From contig NZ_RKLP01000003.1 of assembly GCF_004011865.1 (NCBI RefSeq), positions 124,001 through 188,000 on the forward strand: a DNA stretch of 64,000 bases, read 5' to 3'. The notes beneath the pieces are model-generated. The model was given only the letters and a program-made list of their open reading frames with translations, did no database searches and was not told the DNA's origin. Positions 32,911 through 40,881 of the stretch are shown here, in pieces (the stretch's first letter is position 1; each line of letters opens with the position of its first letter). Source of the stretch: Prescottella agglutinans. Its GTDB lineage: Bacteria > Actinomycetota > Actinomycetes > Mycobacteriales > Mycobacteriaceae. Position numbers and translations under genes: made by a program.

Positions 32911-33960
32911 TCAGATGCCGAGGGACGCGGCGAGCGTCGGCCACGACTTGGGCAGTTCCTCGCGCCAGTACGTCCACGTGTGGACGCCCACCGGGTTGTA
33001 GACGAAGGTCGCCGGAATCCCGAGTGACCGCAGCCGGTCGTCGAGCTGGTGGGTGCAGTAGTTGGTGACGGCCTCGATCGGACCGCCCTGTGTCACGAGC
33101 GGAATCAGGTCGGGGTTGCCCATGTTCTCGTTGGGTCCCGGCAGCCCGGTGGCCGTCGAGATGTACATCGTGGTGCCACGCAAACGCTCGGCGCCCAGGA
33201 GGACGTCGTGCTCGGCCCACTGGGGATCGGTGAACGGTCCCCACATGTTCTCGATGTCGCCGCCGTAGCTCGACACCACCACGTTCATCTGCGCCTGGCC
33301 CAGCTCGCCGGTGGTCTGGTAGCACCCGCTGTACGCTGCCACGCCGCGATACAGCCCGGGTGAGCGCATCGCGAGCATCATCGCCGACTGGGCGCCCATC
33401 GACAGCCCGGCGATGGACTGGATTCCGTTGCCGTCGAACCGATCGTCGATCAACGGGGGTAGTTCCTCGGTCAGGAACGTCTCCCACTTGTAGTTGCCGA
33501 GCGTCGGGTCGGGCCGGTTCCAGTCGGTGAAGTAACTCGCGCGGCCGCCGGTGGTCATGACGACGTTGACCGGCTTGTCCTCGAAGAACTCGACGGCGCC
33601 GCCCTGGGTGGTCCAGTTGCTCATGCCCGGCGATGCGGAGCGGCCGTCGAGCATGTAGAGCGTGGGACGGGGCGCCGAGGTGTCGCGGGGGAGCAGTACC
33701 TGCACCTCCTGCACCGATCCCATCGCGGGGGAGTAGACGAACACCCGCAGCCACCGGTCGGTGATGTTCTCGACGCGGGTGATGTAGGCGCCGTCGGACC
33801 GGTCGGCGGCGACTGCTGCGGCACCCTGCGCCGAATTCGGGATGCCCCCGGCCGCCGCGGTCGGCGCGACGCTCAGTAGCGCGCCGACCGCGGTGACGGT
33901 GGCGAGGGCACCGATTCCCAGGCTGCGCAGTGAACGGCGTGCGGTCGCATCGGATCTCAT
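32911..33960 (-). CDS. Secreted mycolyltransferase-family esterase (antigen 85/Cmt-like)
   Basis: 349 residues from ATG 33960. A signal peptide (LGIGALATVTAVGALLSVAPTAAA) directs export. The esterase D/antigen 85 fold shows LLPRDTSAPRPTLYMLDGRSA, VVMTTGGRASYFTDWNRPD, the nucleophile S187 in SIAGLSMGAQSAMMLA, probable acid E296 and H327 in VGVHTWTYWRE; the spacing matches the Ser-Glu-His triad of antigen 85. Such enzymes move mycolates from trehalose monomycolate to trehalose, arabinogalactan or, in corynebacteria (MytC), to serine of small membrane proteins. The adjacent small-peptide genes make the last role worth testing. Confidence 0.9.
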   Translation of the reverse strand: MRSDATARRSLRSLGIGALATVTAVGALLSVAPTAAAGGIPNSAQGAAAVAADRSDGAYITRVENITDRWLRVFVYSPAMGSVQEVQVLLPRDTSAPRPTLYMLDGRSASPGMSNWTTQGGAVEFFEDKPVNVVMTTGGRASYFTDWNRPDPTLGNYKWETFLTEELPPLIDDRFDGNGIQSIAGLSMGAQSAMMLAMRSPGLYRGVAAYSGCYQTTGELGQAQMNVVVSSYGGDIENMWGPFTDPQWAEHDVLLGAERLRGTTMYISTATGLPGPNENMGNPDLIPLVTQGGPIEAVTNYCTHQLDDRLRSLGIPATFVYNPVGVHTWTYWREELPKSWPTLAASLGI

Positions 33961-34025
33961 CTGACAGCTCACTTCCGGTCGTTCGATTCCGGCGCATGGT
34001 AGCCCAGGAAGGTGGCCGCCGGACG

Positions 34026-36083
34026 TCACCTGGCCAGCTGGTCCCACAGGAACGTGTAGGTGAGCGCCGACTTGAACGCGGCCTGCGCGTTGTCCGCCGC
34101 ACCGCCGTGGCCGCCCTCGATGTTCTCGTAATAGTGGACGGCGTGGCCCTCGTGTTCGAGGCGAGCCGTCATCTTGCGGGCGTGCCCGGGATGGACCCGG
34201 TCGTCGCGGGTGGAGGTGGCGATGAGGATCGGCGGGTACTGCACATCCAGATCAGCTGTGGCGCGAACATTCTGGTACGGCGAGTACTCCGAGATGAACG
34301 CCCAGTCGTCGGGGTTGTCCGGGTCGCCGTACTCGGCCATCCACGACGCCCCCGCGAGCAGCAGGTGGTAGCGCTTCATGTCGAGCAGCGGTACCTGGCA
34401 CACGATGGCGCCGAACAGGTCCGGGTACTTGGTGAGCATGATGCCCATCAGCAGGCCGCCGTTGCTGCCGCCCTGCGCGCCCAACTGCTGTCGCGTGGTG
34501 ATGCCGCGCTCGACGAGGTCGCGGGCCACGGCGGCGAAGTCCTCGTGCACCTTGTGCCGGCCGTCGCGCACGGCCTGGGTGTGCCACTGCGGCCCGTACT
34601 CGCCGCCGCCGCGGATGTTCGCCACCACGTAGGTGCCGCCGCGCTGCAGCCATGCGGTGCCGTTGATGCCGCTGTAGCCGGGGGTGAGGGAGTTCTCGAA
34701 CCCGCCGTAGCCGTACAGCAGCGTCGGGCCGGCCGGCGCGCCCTTGCGGCGCACCACGAAGTACGGGACGCGGGTGCCGTCGGCGGACTCGGCGAAGTGC
34801 TGCGCGACCGCAAGGCCGGTCGTGTCGAAGAACGCCGGCGCGGACTTGAGCGCCTCGAGCGGGCCCCCGACCGTGCCGGAGAACAGCGTGGCGGGGGTGA
34901 GGTAGCCGCTGGAGTTGAGGAAGAAGTCGTCGCTCTCGCGCGGATCGGTGTCGATGATCTCGGTGGACGTCAGCTCGGGAAGCCCCTCGAGCGGGCGGGT
35001 CTCCCAGCCGTTCTCGCCGGGGGTGACGACGTACACGTGGGACTGGACGTCGGAGAGCGTCACCATCAACAGGTGGTTCCGCGTCCACGAGTACTGCTCG
35101 AGCGACGTGTGCTCGTCGGGCTCGAACAGCGTGGTGAGCTCGCGCGAGCCCGCGAGGTAGTCGTCGTACCGGGCGGCCAGCAGCGCTCCGGCCGGGTAGG
35201 TGGTGTCGCCGACCGTCCACGGTGAGCGGGGGCGGACCAGCAGCCACTCCCGGTAGACGGAGATCCGCGCGTCCTCGGGGGTGTCGATGCGGACGAGGCT
35301 GTCGTCGCCGCGGAGTTCGAAGCGCTGCGAGGTGTAGAAGTCGACGGCGCGCTCGACGAAGCTGCGCTCGAAGCCCGGGGTGTTGTCGTGCCACGCGGAG
35401 ATCGCGACGTCGGTCCGCTGTCCCTCGAACACGGTGACCGCCTCGGCCAGTCGGGTGCCGCGACGCCACCGCTTCGCCAGGCGCGGGTAGCCCGAGTCGG
35501 TGAGGGTATCGTCGCCGAAATCGGTTCCGATGTAGACGCTTTCGGAGTCGATCCACCCGATGTCGGTCTTGGCCTCCTCGACCCGGAAGCCGTCGCCGGA
35601 GTCCTTGAACGTGAGGGACTCGAGGTCGAACTCCCGGACCACGACGGCGTCCGCTCCGCCGCGGGAGAGGCTGATGAGTGCGAGGTCCTGCGCGGGACGC
35701 AGCACCTGCGCGCCGGACCACACCCAGTTCTCACCCTCCCGCTCGGCGAGCTCGTCGACGTCGACGAGGATCTCCCATTCCGTTGTGTCGCTTCGGTATT
35801 CGTCCATCGTGGTACGGCGCCACAGGCCGCGGACGTGCTGGGCGTCACGCCAGAAGTTGTAGAGGTACTTCCCGCGCCGCCGCGAGTAGGGGATGCGCGC
35901 GTCGGTGTCGAGGATCGAGCGGATGGTCGACTCGAGCTGTTCGAACTCGGTGGTTCCGGCGAACTCCGCGACCGTCTTGTCGTTGTGCTCGCGGACCCAC
36001 GTGAGCGCGTCGTCGCCGGTGACGTCCTCGAGCCACAGGTTCGGGTCGTCGGCCGGCGTGGAGGAGGGAGAGGTGTGCGTCAT
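34026..36083 (-). CDS. Prolyl oligopeptidase family serine peptidase (S9)
   Basis: 685 residues from ATG 36083. The N-terminus (ADDPNLWLEDVTGDDALTWVREHN) is the standard S9A opening, followed by a beta-propeller. The C-terminal catalytic domain has YGYGGFENSLTPGYS, NIRGGGEYGPQWH, the serine in QGGSNGGLLMG, the Asp in STRDDRVHPGHARKM and the His in IEGGHGGAAD. It cuts short peptides, usually after proline, and has no signal peptide. It corresponds to mycobacterial Rv0457c. It lies between the mycolyltransferase and the small-peptide cluster, with a 400-bp gap upstream. Confidence 0.92.
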   Translation of the reverse strand: MTHTSPSSTPADDPNLWLEDVTGDDALTWVREHNDKTVAEFAGTTEFEQLESTIRSILDTDARIPYSRRRGKYLYNFWRDAQHVRGLWRRTTMDEYRSDTTEWEILVDVDELAEREGENWVWSGAQVLRPAQDLALISLSRGGADAVVVREFDLESLTFKDSGDGFRVEEAKTDIGWIDSESVYIGTDFGDDTLTDSGYPRLAKRWRRGTRLAEAVTVFEGQRTDVAISAWHDNTPGFERSFVERAVDFYTSQRFELRGDDSLVRIDTPEDARISVYREWLLVRPRSPWTVGDTTYPAGALLAARYDDYLAGSRELTTLFEPDEHTSLEQYSWTRNHLLMVTLSDVQSHVYVVTPGENGWETRPLEGLPELTSTEIIDTDPRESDDFFLNSSGYLTPATLFSGTVGGPLEALKSAPAFFDTTGLAVAQHFAESADGTRVPYFVVRRKGAPAGPTLLYGYGGFENSLTPGYSGINGTAWLQRGGTYVVANIRGGGEYGPQWHTQAVRDGRHKVHEDFAAVARDLVERGITTRQQLGAQGGSNGGLLMGIMLTKYPDLFGAIVCQVPLLDMKRYHLLLAGASWMAEYGDPDNPDDWAFISEYSPYQNVRATADLDVQYPPILIATSTRDDRVHPGHARKMTARLEHEGHAVHYYENIEGGHGGAADNAQAAFKSALTYTFLWDQLAR

Positions 36084-36483
36084 GGCTTCATTGTGGTCGG
36101 TCGTGGTGGAGGTCGCCGGTGCCCGTACGGCGGTCGATCGCTGCGCTGGTTCCAGGGGGGCGCTCGAGGGTGAGGGTCGGGGTGAATTTCACGGCATCCT
36201 GGACAGCCGCCCAGATTTGGTAACGAAACCGCAGACAAGTCGATGTGATCTGGACTACCTTTCGATCACGGTCGAATAAACCCGACCGGCTTCCCGGCCA
36301 GGAGGCAGCGGGGTGGCACACCACGGTCACACCGCAACGAACGTCAAATGGCTGGGATGTACAGGGAGTAGACGAATCCGGGGTAGCGGGGTCCCCCGGT
36401 CGGCCACACTCCAGACCACGCTGCGCGAGAAATCACGCAGCAATCACAAGGCACCACTCAATCTCCCTCGAAAGGCAGAGAAA
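36084..36483. other. Intergenic upstream region of the small-peptide cluster
   Basis: These 400 bases hold no gene I can support. The right half is less GC-rich than the surroundings (AATCACGCAGCAATCACAAG region) and must contain the promoter of the peptide cluster as well as that of the divergent oligopeptidase. No convincing -35/-10 pair was found. The cluster's first ATG follows AAAGGCAG (36471-36478), a modest ribosome-binding site. Confidence 0.4.
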
Positions 36484-36567
36484 ATGAACCTCGACGCCAT
36501 CATCGCCGCCCTGGTTGGCTTCATCGGCAACGTCGTGAACCTCGGTTCGGTCACCGACATCAGCTAG
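36484..36567 (+). CDS. 27-residue hydrophobic acidic peptide, cluster copy 1
   Basis: ATG 36484, TAG 36565-36567. The product runs MNLDAIIAALVGFIG, then NVVNLGSVTDIS. It has no signal peptide, no Lys/Arg/Cys, two Asp and a C-terminal Ser. Copy 2 encodes the identical peptide with one silent change (GAC/GAT), so the protein sequence is under selection or the duplication is recent. PorH and PorA of corynebacteria are comparable: tiny, leaderless, near groEL2, exported by an unknown route and O-mycoloylated on serine. I infer a mycomembrane pore-forming or structural peptide. Direct homology cannot be claimed from reading alone. Confidence 0.75.
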   Translation: MNLDAIIAALVGFIGNVVNLGSVTDIS

Positions 36568-36615
36568 TTCGTCGCACTAGCTTTCCCACAACCACCACGA
36601 AAGTAAGGAAACACA

Positions 36616-36699
36616 ATGAACCTCGATGCCATCATCGCCGCCCTGGTTGGCTTCATCGGCAACGTCGTGAACCTCGGTTCGGTCACCGACATCAGCTAG
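36616..36699 (+). CDS. 27-residue hydrophobic acidic peptide, cluster copy 2
   Basis: ATG 36616, exactly 132 bp after copy 1, with AAGGA (36605-36609) upstream. The amino-acid sequence is identical to copy 1 (MNLDAIIAALVGFIG start, SVTDIS end). The segment between stop and next start is also repeated in the following unit (ACAACCACCACGAAAGTA). Confidence 0.76.
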   Translation: MNLDAIIAALVGFIGNVVNLGSVTDIS

Positions 36700-36747
36700 T
36701 TCGTCACCCTAGCTGTCACACAACCACCACGAAAGTAGGGAAGCGCA

Positions 36748-36831
36748 GTGAACCTCGATCAGATCATCTCGCTCATCACCCTCTACATCGGCAACGTCGT
36801 GAACTTCGGTTCGGTCACCGACATCTCCTGA
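36748..36831 (+). CDS. 27-residue hydrophobic acidic peptide, diverged cluster copy 3
   Basis: GTG 36748, again exactly 132 bp on, with AGGGA (36737-36741) upstream; stop TGA 36829-36831. The product is MNLDQIISLITLYIG followed by NVVNFGSVTDIS. The middle has changed (AIIAALVGF to QIISLITLY), but hydrophobic positions, IGNVVN and GSVTDIS are kept and length is identical. The pattern of conserved ends and conservative core changes indicates a translated, selected peptide. The GTG start and short length make it easy to miss. Confidence 0.74.
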   Translation: MNLDQIISLITLYIGNVVNFGSVTDIS

Positions 36832-36869
36832 CCCTGAAGTTCGGCGAGAGCTAAAGAAAGGCGATTGCT

Positions 36870-37022
36870 ATGAATCTGGACGCCATCGACCTCGGTTCAA
36901 TGGCCGGGGCCGCAACGGGTTCCATGTCGAGCCTGCTCGACATCGTCCTCAGCCTCAGCCGCGGCTCTGTCTTCGGCGGAAGCACCATCGGGGACCTCGG
37001 GAGCACCATCTCGTTCAGCTGA
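36870..37022 (+). CDS. 50-residue serine/glycine-rich peptide, last gene of the cluster
   Basis: ATG 36870 with AAAGG upstream; TGA 37020-37022. It opens MNLDAIDLGSMAGAATGSMS, sharing MNLDAI with copies 1 and 2. A hydrophobic helix SLLDIVLSLS follows, then a Gly/Ser segment ending STISFS. It has one Arg, no Lys or Cys, and no signal peptide. The final Ser-Phe-Ser recalls the serine-rich end of PorH. A two-component channel, as with PorA plus PorH in corynebacteria, would fit a short peptide type and this longer one in a single transcript. A terminator follows 8 bp later. Confidence 0.7.
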   Translation: MNLDAIDLGSMAGAATGSMSSLLDIVLSLSRGSVFGGSTIGDLGSTISFS

Positions 37023-37029
37023 GCATTCG

Positions 37030-37070
37030 CACCTACGACCCCAGTCGCATCGCGGCTGGGGTCGCAGGTG
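37030..37070 (+). terminator. Terminator hairpin of the small-peptide cluster
   Basis: A 19-bp stem (37030-37048 with 37052-37070), with two imperfect pairs and a 3-base loop, begins 8 bp after the last peptide stop. It has no T run. Confidence 0.75.
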
Positions 37071-37173
37071 TGTGCAGGGGGCGCCGCAGTACGCCGCGAC
37101 GGCGCCTAGACCTTACTTTCGAGTAGGGACCAACCCGGAACACGAAATCGCGGCGGGACTAGGCTAGGCGCTC

Positions 37174-38574
37174 GTGACCTCACACTATGACGTCGTTGTC
37201 CTCGGAGCCGGTCCCGGTGGGTACGTCGCTGCTATCCGCGCGGCACAGCTGGGCCTCAAGACCGCCATCATCGAAGAGAAGTACTGGGGCGGTGTCTGCC
37301 TGAACGTGGGCTGCATCCCCTCCAAGGCGCTTCTCCGCAATGCCGAACTCGCGCACATCTTCCACAAGGAAGCGAAGGCGTTCGGCATGTCGGGAGACGT
37401 GTCCTTCGACTTCGGCGCAGCGTTCGACCGCAGCCGCAAGGTCGCGGACGGCCGCGTCAAGGGCGTGCACTTCCTGATGAAGAAGAACAAGATCGACGAG
37501 TACGACGGCCGCGGCACGTTCGTCGACGCCAAGACCATCTCGGTCGCCCTCAGCTCGGGCGCCACCGAGACGGTGACCTTCGACAACGTCATCATCGCCA
37601 CCGGTTCGGTGACCAAGCTGCTGCCGGGCACCTCGCTCAGCCAGAACGTCGTCACCTACGAGGAGCAGATCCTCACCCGCGACCTGCCGGGCTCGATCGT
37701 CATCGTCGGTGCCGGCGCCATCGGCATGGAGTTCGGCTACGTCCTCTCCAACTACGGCGTCGACGTCACCATCGTCGAGTTCCTGGACCGTGCTCTCCCG
37801 AACGAGGACGAGGACGTCTCCAAGGAGATCGCCAAGCACTACAAGAAGCTCGGCGTCAAGATCAAGACCGGTGCCGCGGTCCAGTCGATCGTCGACAACG
37901 GCTCCGACGTCACCGTCACCATCAAGGACAACAAGTCCGGCGAGATCGAGACGGTCACCGTCGACAAGGTCCTCCAGTCCGTCGGCTTCGCGCCGCGCGT
38001 GCAGGGCTACGGCCTGGAGAACACCGGCGTTGAACTCGACCGTGGCGCCATCGCGATCGACGAGCGCATGCGCACCAACGTCCCCGGCATCTACGCCATC
38101 GGTGACGTCACCGCCAAGCTGCAGCTCGCGCACGTCGCCGAGGCTCAGGGCGTCGTCGCCGCCGAGACCATCGGTGGCGCCGAGACCATGGAGCTGGGCG
38201 ACTACCGGATGATGCCGCGCGCCACGTTCTGCCAGCCGCAGGTCGCGAGCTTCGGACTCACCGAGGCGCAGGCCAAGGCCGAGGGCTACGACGTCAAGGT
38301 CGCCACCTTCCCGTTCACCGCGAACGGCAAGGCCCACGGCCTCAACGACCCGAACGGCTTCGTCAAGCTGATCGCCGACAAGAAGTACGGCGAGCTGCTC
38401 GGCGGCCACCTCATCGGCCCCGACGTCTCCGAGCTGCTGCCCGAGCTGACTCTGGCCCAGAAGTGGGACCTCACGGTCAACGAGCTGGCGCGCAACGTCC
38501 ACACGCACCCGACGCTGAGCGAGGCGCTGCAGGAGGCCATCCACGGCCTCGCCGGCCACATGATCAACTTCTGA
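37174..38574 (+). CDS. lpd: Dihydrolipoyl dehydrogenase
   Basis: E3 of the 2-oxo-acid dehydrogenase complexes; reoxidises dihydrolipoyl groups with NAD+. 466 residues from GTG 37174. FAD site [19 protein letters not shown], redox disulphide C42/C47 in [19 protein letters not shown] site [32 protein letters not shown], and the catalytic His-Glu in [10 protein letters not shown]. In mycobacteria this gene (lpdC, Rv0462) also lies apart from E1/E2 genes and serves pyruvate dehydrogenase, branched-chain dehydrogenase and the peroxynitrite reductase system. Confidence 0.95.
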   Translation: MTSHYDVVVLGAGPGGYVAAIRAAQLGLKTAIIEEKYWGGVCLNVGCIPSKALLRNAELAHIFHKEAKAFGMSGDVSFDFGAAFDRSRKVADGRVKGVHFLMKKNKIDEYDGRGTFVDAKTISVALSSGATETVTFDNVIIATGSVTKLLPGTSLSQNVVTYEEQILTRDLPGSIVIVGAGAIGMEFGYVLSNYGVDVTIVEFLDRALPNEDEDVSKEIAKHYKKLGVKIKTGAAVQSIVDNGSDVTVTIKDNKSGEIETVTVDKVLQSVGFAPRVQGYGLENTGVELDRGAIAIDERMRTNVPGIYAIGDVTAKLQLAHVAEAQGVVAAETIGGAETMELGDYRMMPRATFCQPQVASFGLTEAQAKAEGYDVKVATFPFTANGKAHGLNDPNGFVKLIADKKYGELLGGHLIGPDVSELLPELTLAQKWDLTVNELARNVHTHPTLSEALQEAIHGLAGHMINF

Positions 38575-38593
38575 CGGTCCGCTGCCGGAAGAG

Positions 38594-39478
38594 CTAGTTC
38601 GCGAGAAGCCCGCACAGGATTGTGCGGGCTTTCTTGCCTTCCGGGATCGGGAGCAGCGGGTAGACGTGGATCATCTCCCGTTCCTCGTGGAAGTCGAGCC
38701 GCACCCCGGCGGCGGTCGCCAGCGGCCGGAAGCGGTGGGCGTCGACGTTGAGGATGTCGCGGGTGCCGGTGAACAGGGTGATCGGGCCGAGTCCGGTCGG
38801 GTCGCCGTTCAGCGGGCTCACCCACGGGTGCTCCCGATCCAACTCCCCGCGGTACGCGTCCGCGGCCACCGTGAGTCCGCTCGGGTGCAGCCACGGGTCA
38901 CGTGGGGCGATCTCGAGGATCTCCGGGTGCGACCCGGTCGCGTCCAGCCACGGCGAGATGAGCGCGGTGTGCGCGGGCGCGTCGGCGCCGCGGTCGCGTA
39001 GGGCGAGGGTCACCGCCAGCGCGAGGCCGCCGCCCGCCGAGTCGCCGGCGATCACCAGCGGTTCGTCGTGCTTGGCCAACAGTTCCGCCAGATCCGCCGA
39101 CGCCGCCACCACGTGTGCCGCCGTCCCGCGCGGCGCCACCGGATAGATCGGCACCGTCACTGCAGCGCCGGCGGATGCCAACTGTCCCACCAGCTTCCAG
39201 TGATGCCGGGTGATCTCCCGGATGTAGGCGCCGCCGTGCAGGTACAGCACGCGCGCCGACGGCGTCGCCCCGCGCGGGGTCACCGTGAACACCGGCCAGC
39301 CCGCCGCCGAGGTGGTAGCGACGATGTCGAGGGTTCGGCCCAATGACGCCGGCGGTGCGAACGGCTTCGGTTTCGCCTGCAGCGCCGCGATCTCCCGGCG
39401 GATGTCGTCGGCGCTCGGTCGGCGTCGGCCCAGCAGCGCGATCGCCAGCGGCATGGCCCTACTGGTCAGGCTCGGCAT
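38594..39478 (-). CDS. Hormone-sensitive-lipase-type alpha/beta hydrolase
   Basis: 294 residues from ATG 39478. Family IV esterase motifs: oxyanion hole YLHGGAYIREITRHHW, nucleophile IAGDSAGGGLALAVTLALRDRG, probable acid in FTGTRDILNVD and His in EMIHVYPLL. It resembles the mycobacterial Lip esterases acting on short to medium acyl esters. No signal peptide. Its 3' end overlaps the lpd terminator hairpin. Confidence 0.9.
   Translation of the reverse strand: MPSLTSRAMPLAIALLGRRRPSADDIRREIAALQAKPKPFAPPASLGRTLDIVATTSAAGWPVFTVTPRGATPSARVLYLHGGAYIREITRHHWKLVGQLASAGAAVTVPIYPVAPRGTAAHVVAASADLAELLAKHDEPLVIAGDSAGGGLALAVTLALRDRGADAPAHTALISPWLDATGSHPEILEIAPRDPWLHPSGLTVAADAYRGELDREHPWVSPLNGDPTGLGPITLFTGTRDILNVDAHRFRPLATAAGVRLDFHEEREMIHVYPLLPIPEGKKARTILCGLLAN
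38606..38634 (+). terminator. lpd terminator embedded in the 3' end of the convergent esterase gene
   Basis: AAGCCCGCACA (38606-38616) pairs perfectly with 38621-38631 around GGAT and is followed by TCTT. It lies 32 bp after the lpd stop but inside the esterase coding sequence. Confidence 0.8.
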
Positions 39479-39499
39479 CGGCCACCCCCGTCGTCTCGG

Positions 39500-39889
39500 T
39501 CAGCGTGCGTCGTACCGAGTCTGGGCCTCCGTGATGTCCGGCATGTGCGATTCGAGCAGATCGATCAGGCCGGTGAGGCGTTCGGCGATCTCCTCGCCGA
39601 GCGGGGTGAGGCTGTACTCGACGTTCGGCGGGATGGTCTCGCGGACCTCGCGGTGCACCAGACCGTCGCGCTCGAGTTGCTGCAGCGTCTGCGCCAGCAT
39701 GCGTTCGCTCACTCCGTCCACCCGTCGGCGCAGCGCCCCGAACCGGTACGGCCCCTCGGCGAGTGCCGCCAGCGCGAGCGTGCCCCAGCGTCCGGTGACG
39801 TTGAGCAGCGCACCTCGCGAATGACAGTCGCGGGCGAAGACGTCGGCCTCGAGGGTCGGGTCGTCGAAGTGATGGTCCGGGCTGCTCAC
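39500..39889 (-). CDS. HxlR-family transcriptional regulator
   Basis: 129 residues from GTG 39889. The winged-helix HxlR domain is clear: SRGALLNVTGRWGTLALAALAEGPYRFGALRRRVDGVSERMLAQTL, then LERDGLVHREVRETIPPNVEYSLTPLGEEI. The Cys near the N-terminus (ARDCHSRG) sits where redox-sensing family members have theirs. It is divergent from an NmrA-like quinone reductase with a palindrome between, the arrangement of E. coli ytfH/ytfG. It probably represses that gene and itself, responding to quinones or electrophiles. Confidence 0.9.
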   Translation of the reverse strand: MSSPDHHFDDPTLEADVFARDCHSRGALLNVTGRWGTLALAALAEGPYRFGALRRRVDGVSERMLAQTLQQLERDGLVHREVRETIPPNVEYSLTPLGEEIAERLTGLIDLLESHMPDITEAQTRYDAR

Positions 39890-39937
39890 GTACTCGAGGT
39901 TACTACCTGCGGAACCATCAGTGCTGACTCAAATGGT

Positions 39938-39960
39938 TGCACTTACGAAAAATAAGTGCA
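39938..39960. promoter_or_regulatory. Palindromic operator between the HxlR gene and its target
   Basis: TGCACTTA and TAAGTGCA are perfect inverted repeats seven A-rich bases apart (CGAAAAA), in the 118-bp divergent space. The spacing puts the centres of the arms about 15 bp apart, suiting a winged-helix dimer. Confidence 0.72.
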
Positions 39961-40007
39961 TCATGGAGGGCGAACGAAGCATTGAAGGTTCAACCTCGGG
40001 AGTTCCC

Positions 40008-40865
40008 ATGACCATCGCCGTCACCGGCGCCACCGGACACCTCGGTCGCCTCGCCGTCGACGCCCTGCTGCGTCGCGGTGTCCCCGCATCCGACGTCGTC
40101 GCCGTTGTCCGTAATCCGGAGAAGGCCGCCGACCTCGCGGCGCGTGGGGTCCAGGTTCGCGCCGCCGACTACGCCGACCGGGCCGCGCTCGAAAACGCGC
40201 TCGCCGGGGTCGACAAGTTGCTGCTGATCTCGGGCAGCGAGGTGGGCGCGCGGGTGCCGCAGCACACCAACATCATCGAGGCTGCGAAGACGGCCGGCGT
40301 CGACTTCGTCGCCTACACGTCCATCCCGGACGCGCCGAACAACACCCTCCAGCTCGCGCAGGAGCATCAGGTCACCGAGCGTCTGCTCGCCGAGTCGGGC
40401 ATCGACCACGCACTGCTCCGCAACGGCTGGTACTGGGAGAACTACACCAACGATCTCGCCGGCACCGCCGCGCGCGGTGTCCTGGTCGGCAGCGCCGGTG
40501 ACGGCCGCGTCGCGGGTGCAGCCCGGGCCGACTACGCCGAGGCCGCGGCTGCCGTCCTCACCTCCGGCGAGGACCAGGCCGGCAAGGTGTACGAACTCGG
40601 CGGCGACGAGCACGTGTCGTATCCCGAGCTGGCCCAGGCGATCTCGGACGTCACCGGAAAGCCGGTCGAGTACCGGAACCTCCCGGTCGAGGAGTACCAG
40701 GGTGTGCTCGAGTCCGTCGGGCTGCCCGCCCCGGTGGCTGCGGTTCTCGCGGACGCCGACGCCGGTGTCGCGACCGGCGTCCTCGACGTCACCAGCGGCG
40801 ATCTGCAGCGGCTCATCGGACGCCCGTCCACCCCGCTCGAGACCGTCCTGCGCGCCGCGCTCTGA
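40008..40865 (+). CDS. NmrA-like NAD(P)H:quinone oxidoreductase (QorB type)
   Basis: 285 residues from ATG 40008. Rossmann start MTIAVTGATGHLGRLAVDALL, then VVAVVRNPEKAADLAARGVQVRAADYAD, VDKLLLISGSEVGAR and LLAESGIDHALLRNGWYWENY. These are hallmarks of the atypical short-chain dehydrogenase YtfG/QorB, which reduces quinones with NADPH. Controlled by the adjacent HxlR regulator. An in-frame upstream extension exists but includes the operator region and is not credible. Confidence 0.88.
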   Translation: MTIAVTGATGHLGRLAVDALLRRGVPASDVVAVVRNPEKAADLAARGVQVRAADYADRAALENALAGVDKLLLISGSEVGARVPQHTNIIEAAKTAGVDFVAYTSIPDAPNNTLQLAQEHQVTERLLAESGIDHALLRNGWYWENYTNDLAGTAARGVLVGSAGDGRVAGAARADYAEAAAAVLTSGEDQAGKVYELGGDEHVSYPELAQAISDVTGKPVEYRNLPVEEYQGVLESVGLPAPVAAVLADADAGVATGVLDVTSGDLQRLIGRPSTPLETVLRAAL

Positions 40866-40881
40866 CTCCTCCCACGAACGG

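Larger units (their letters stand above)
36484..36831 (+). repeat. Tandem gene repeat with a 132-bp period
   Basis: Three peptide genes start at 36484, 36616 and 36748. The first two units are almost identical through coding and spacer. The third keeps the spacer, the first codons and the last ~35 coding bases. This shows successive tandem duplication of a gene plus its ribosome-binding site. Confidence 0.92.
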
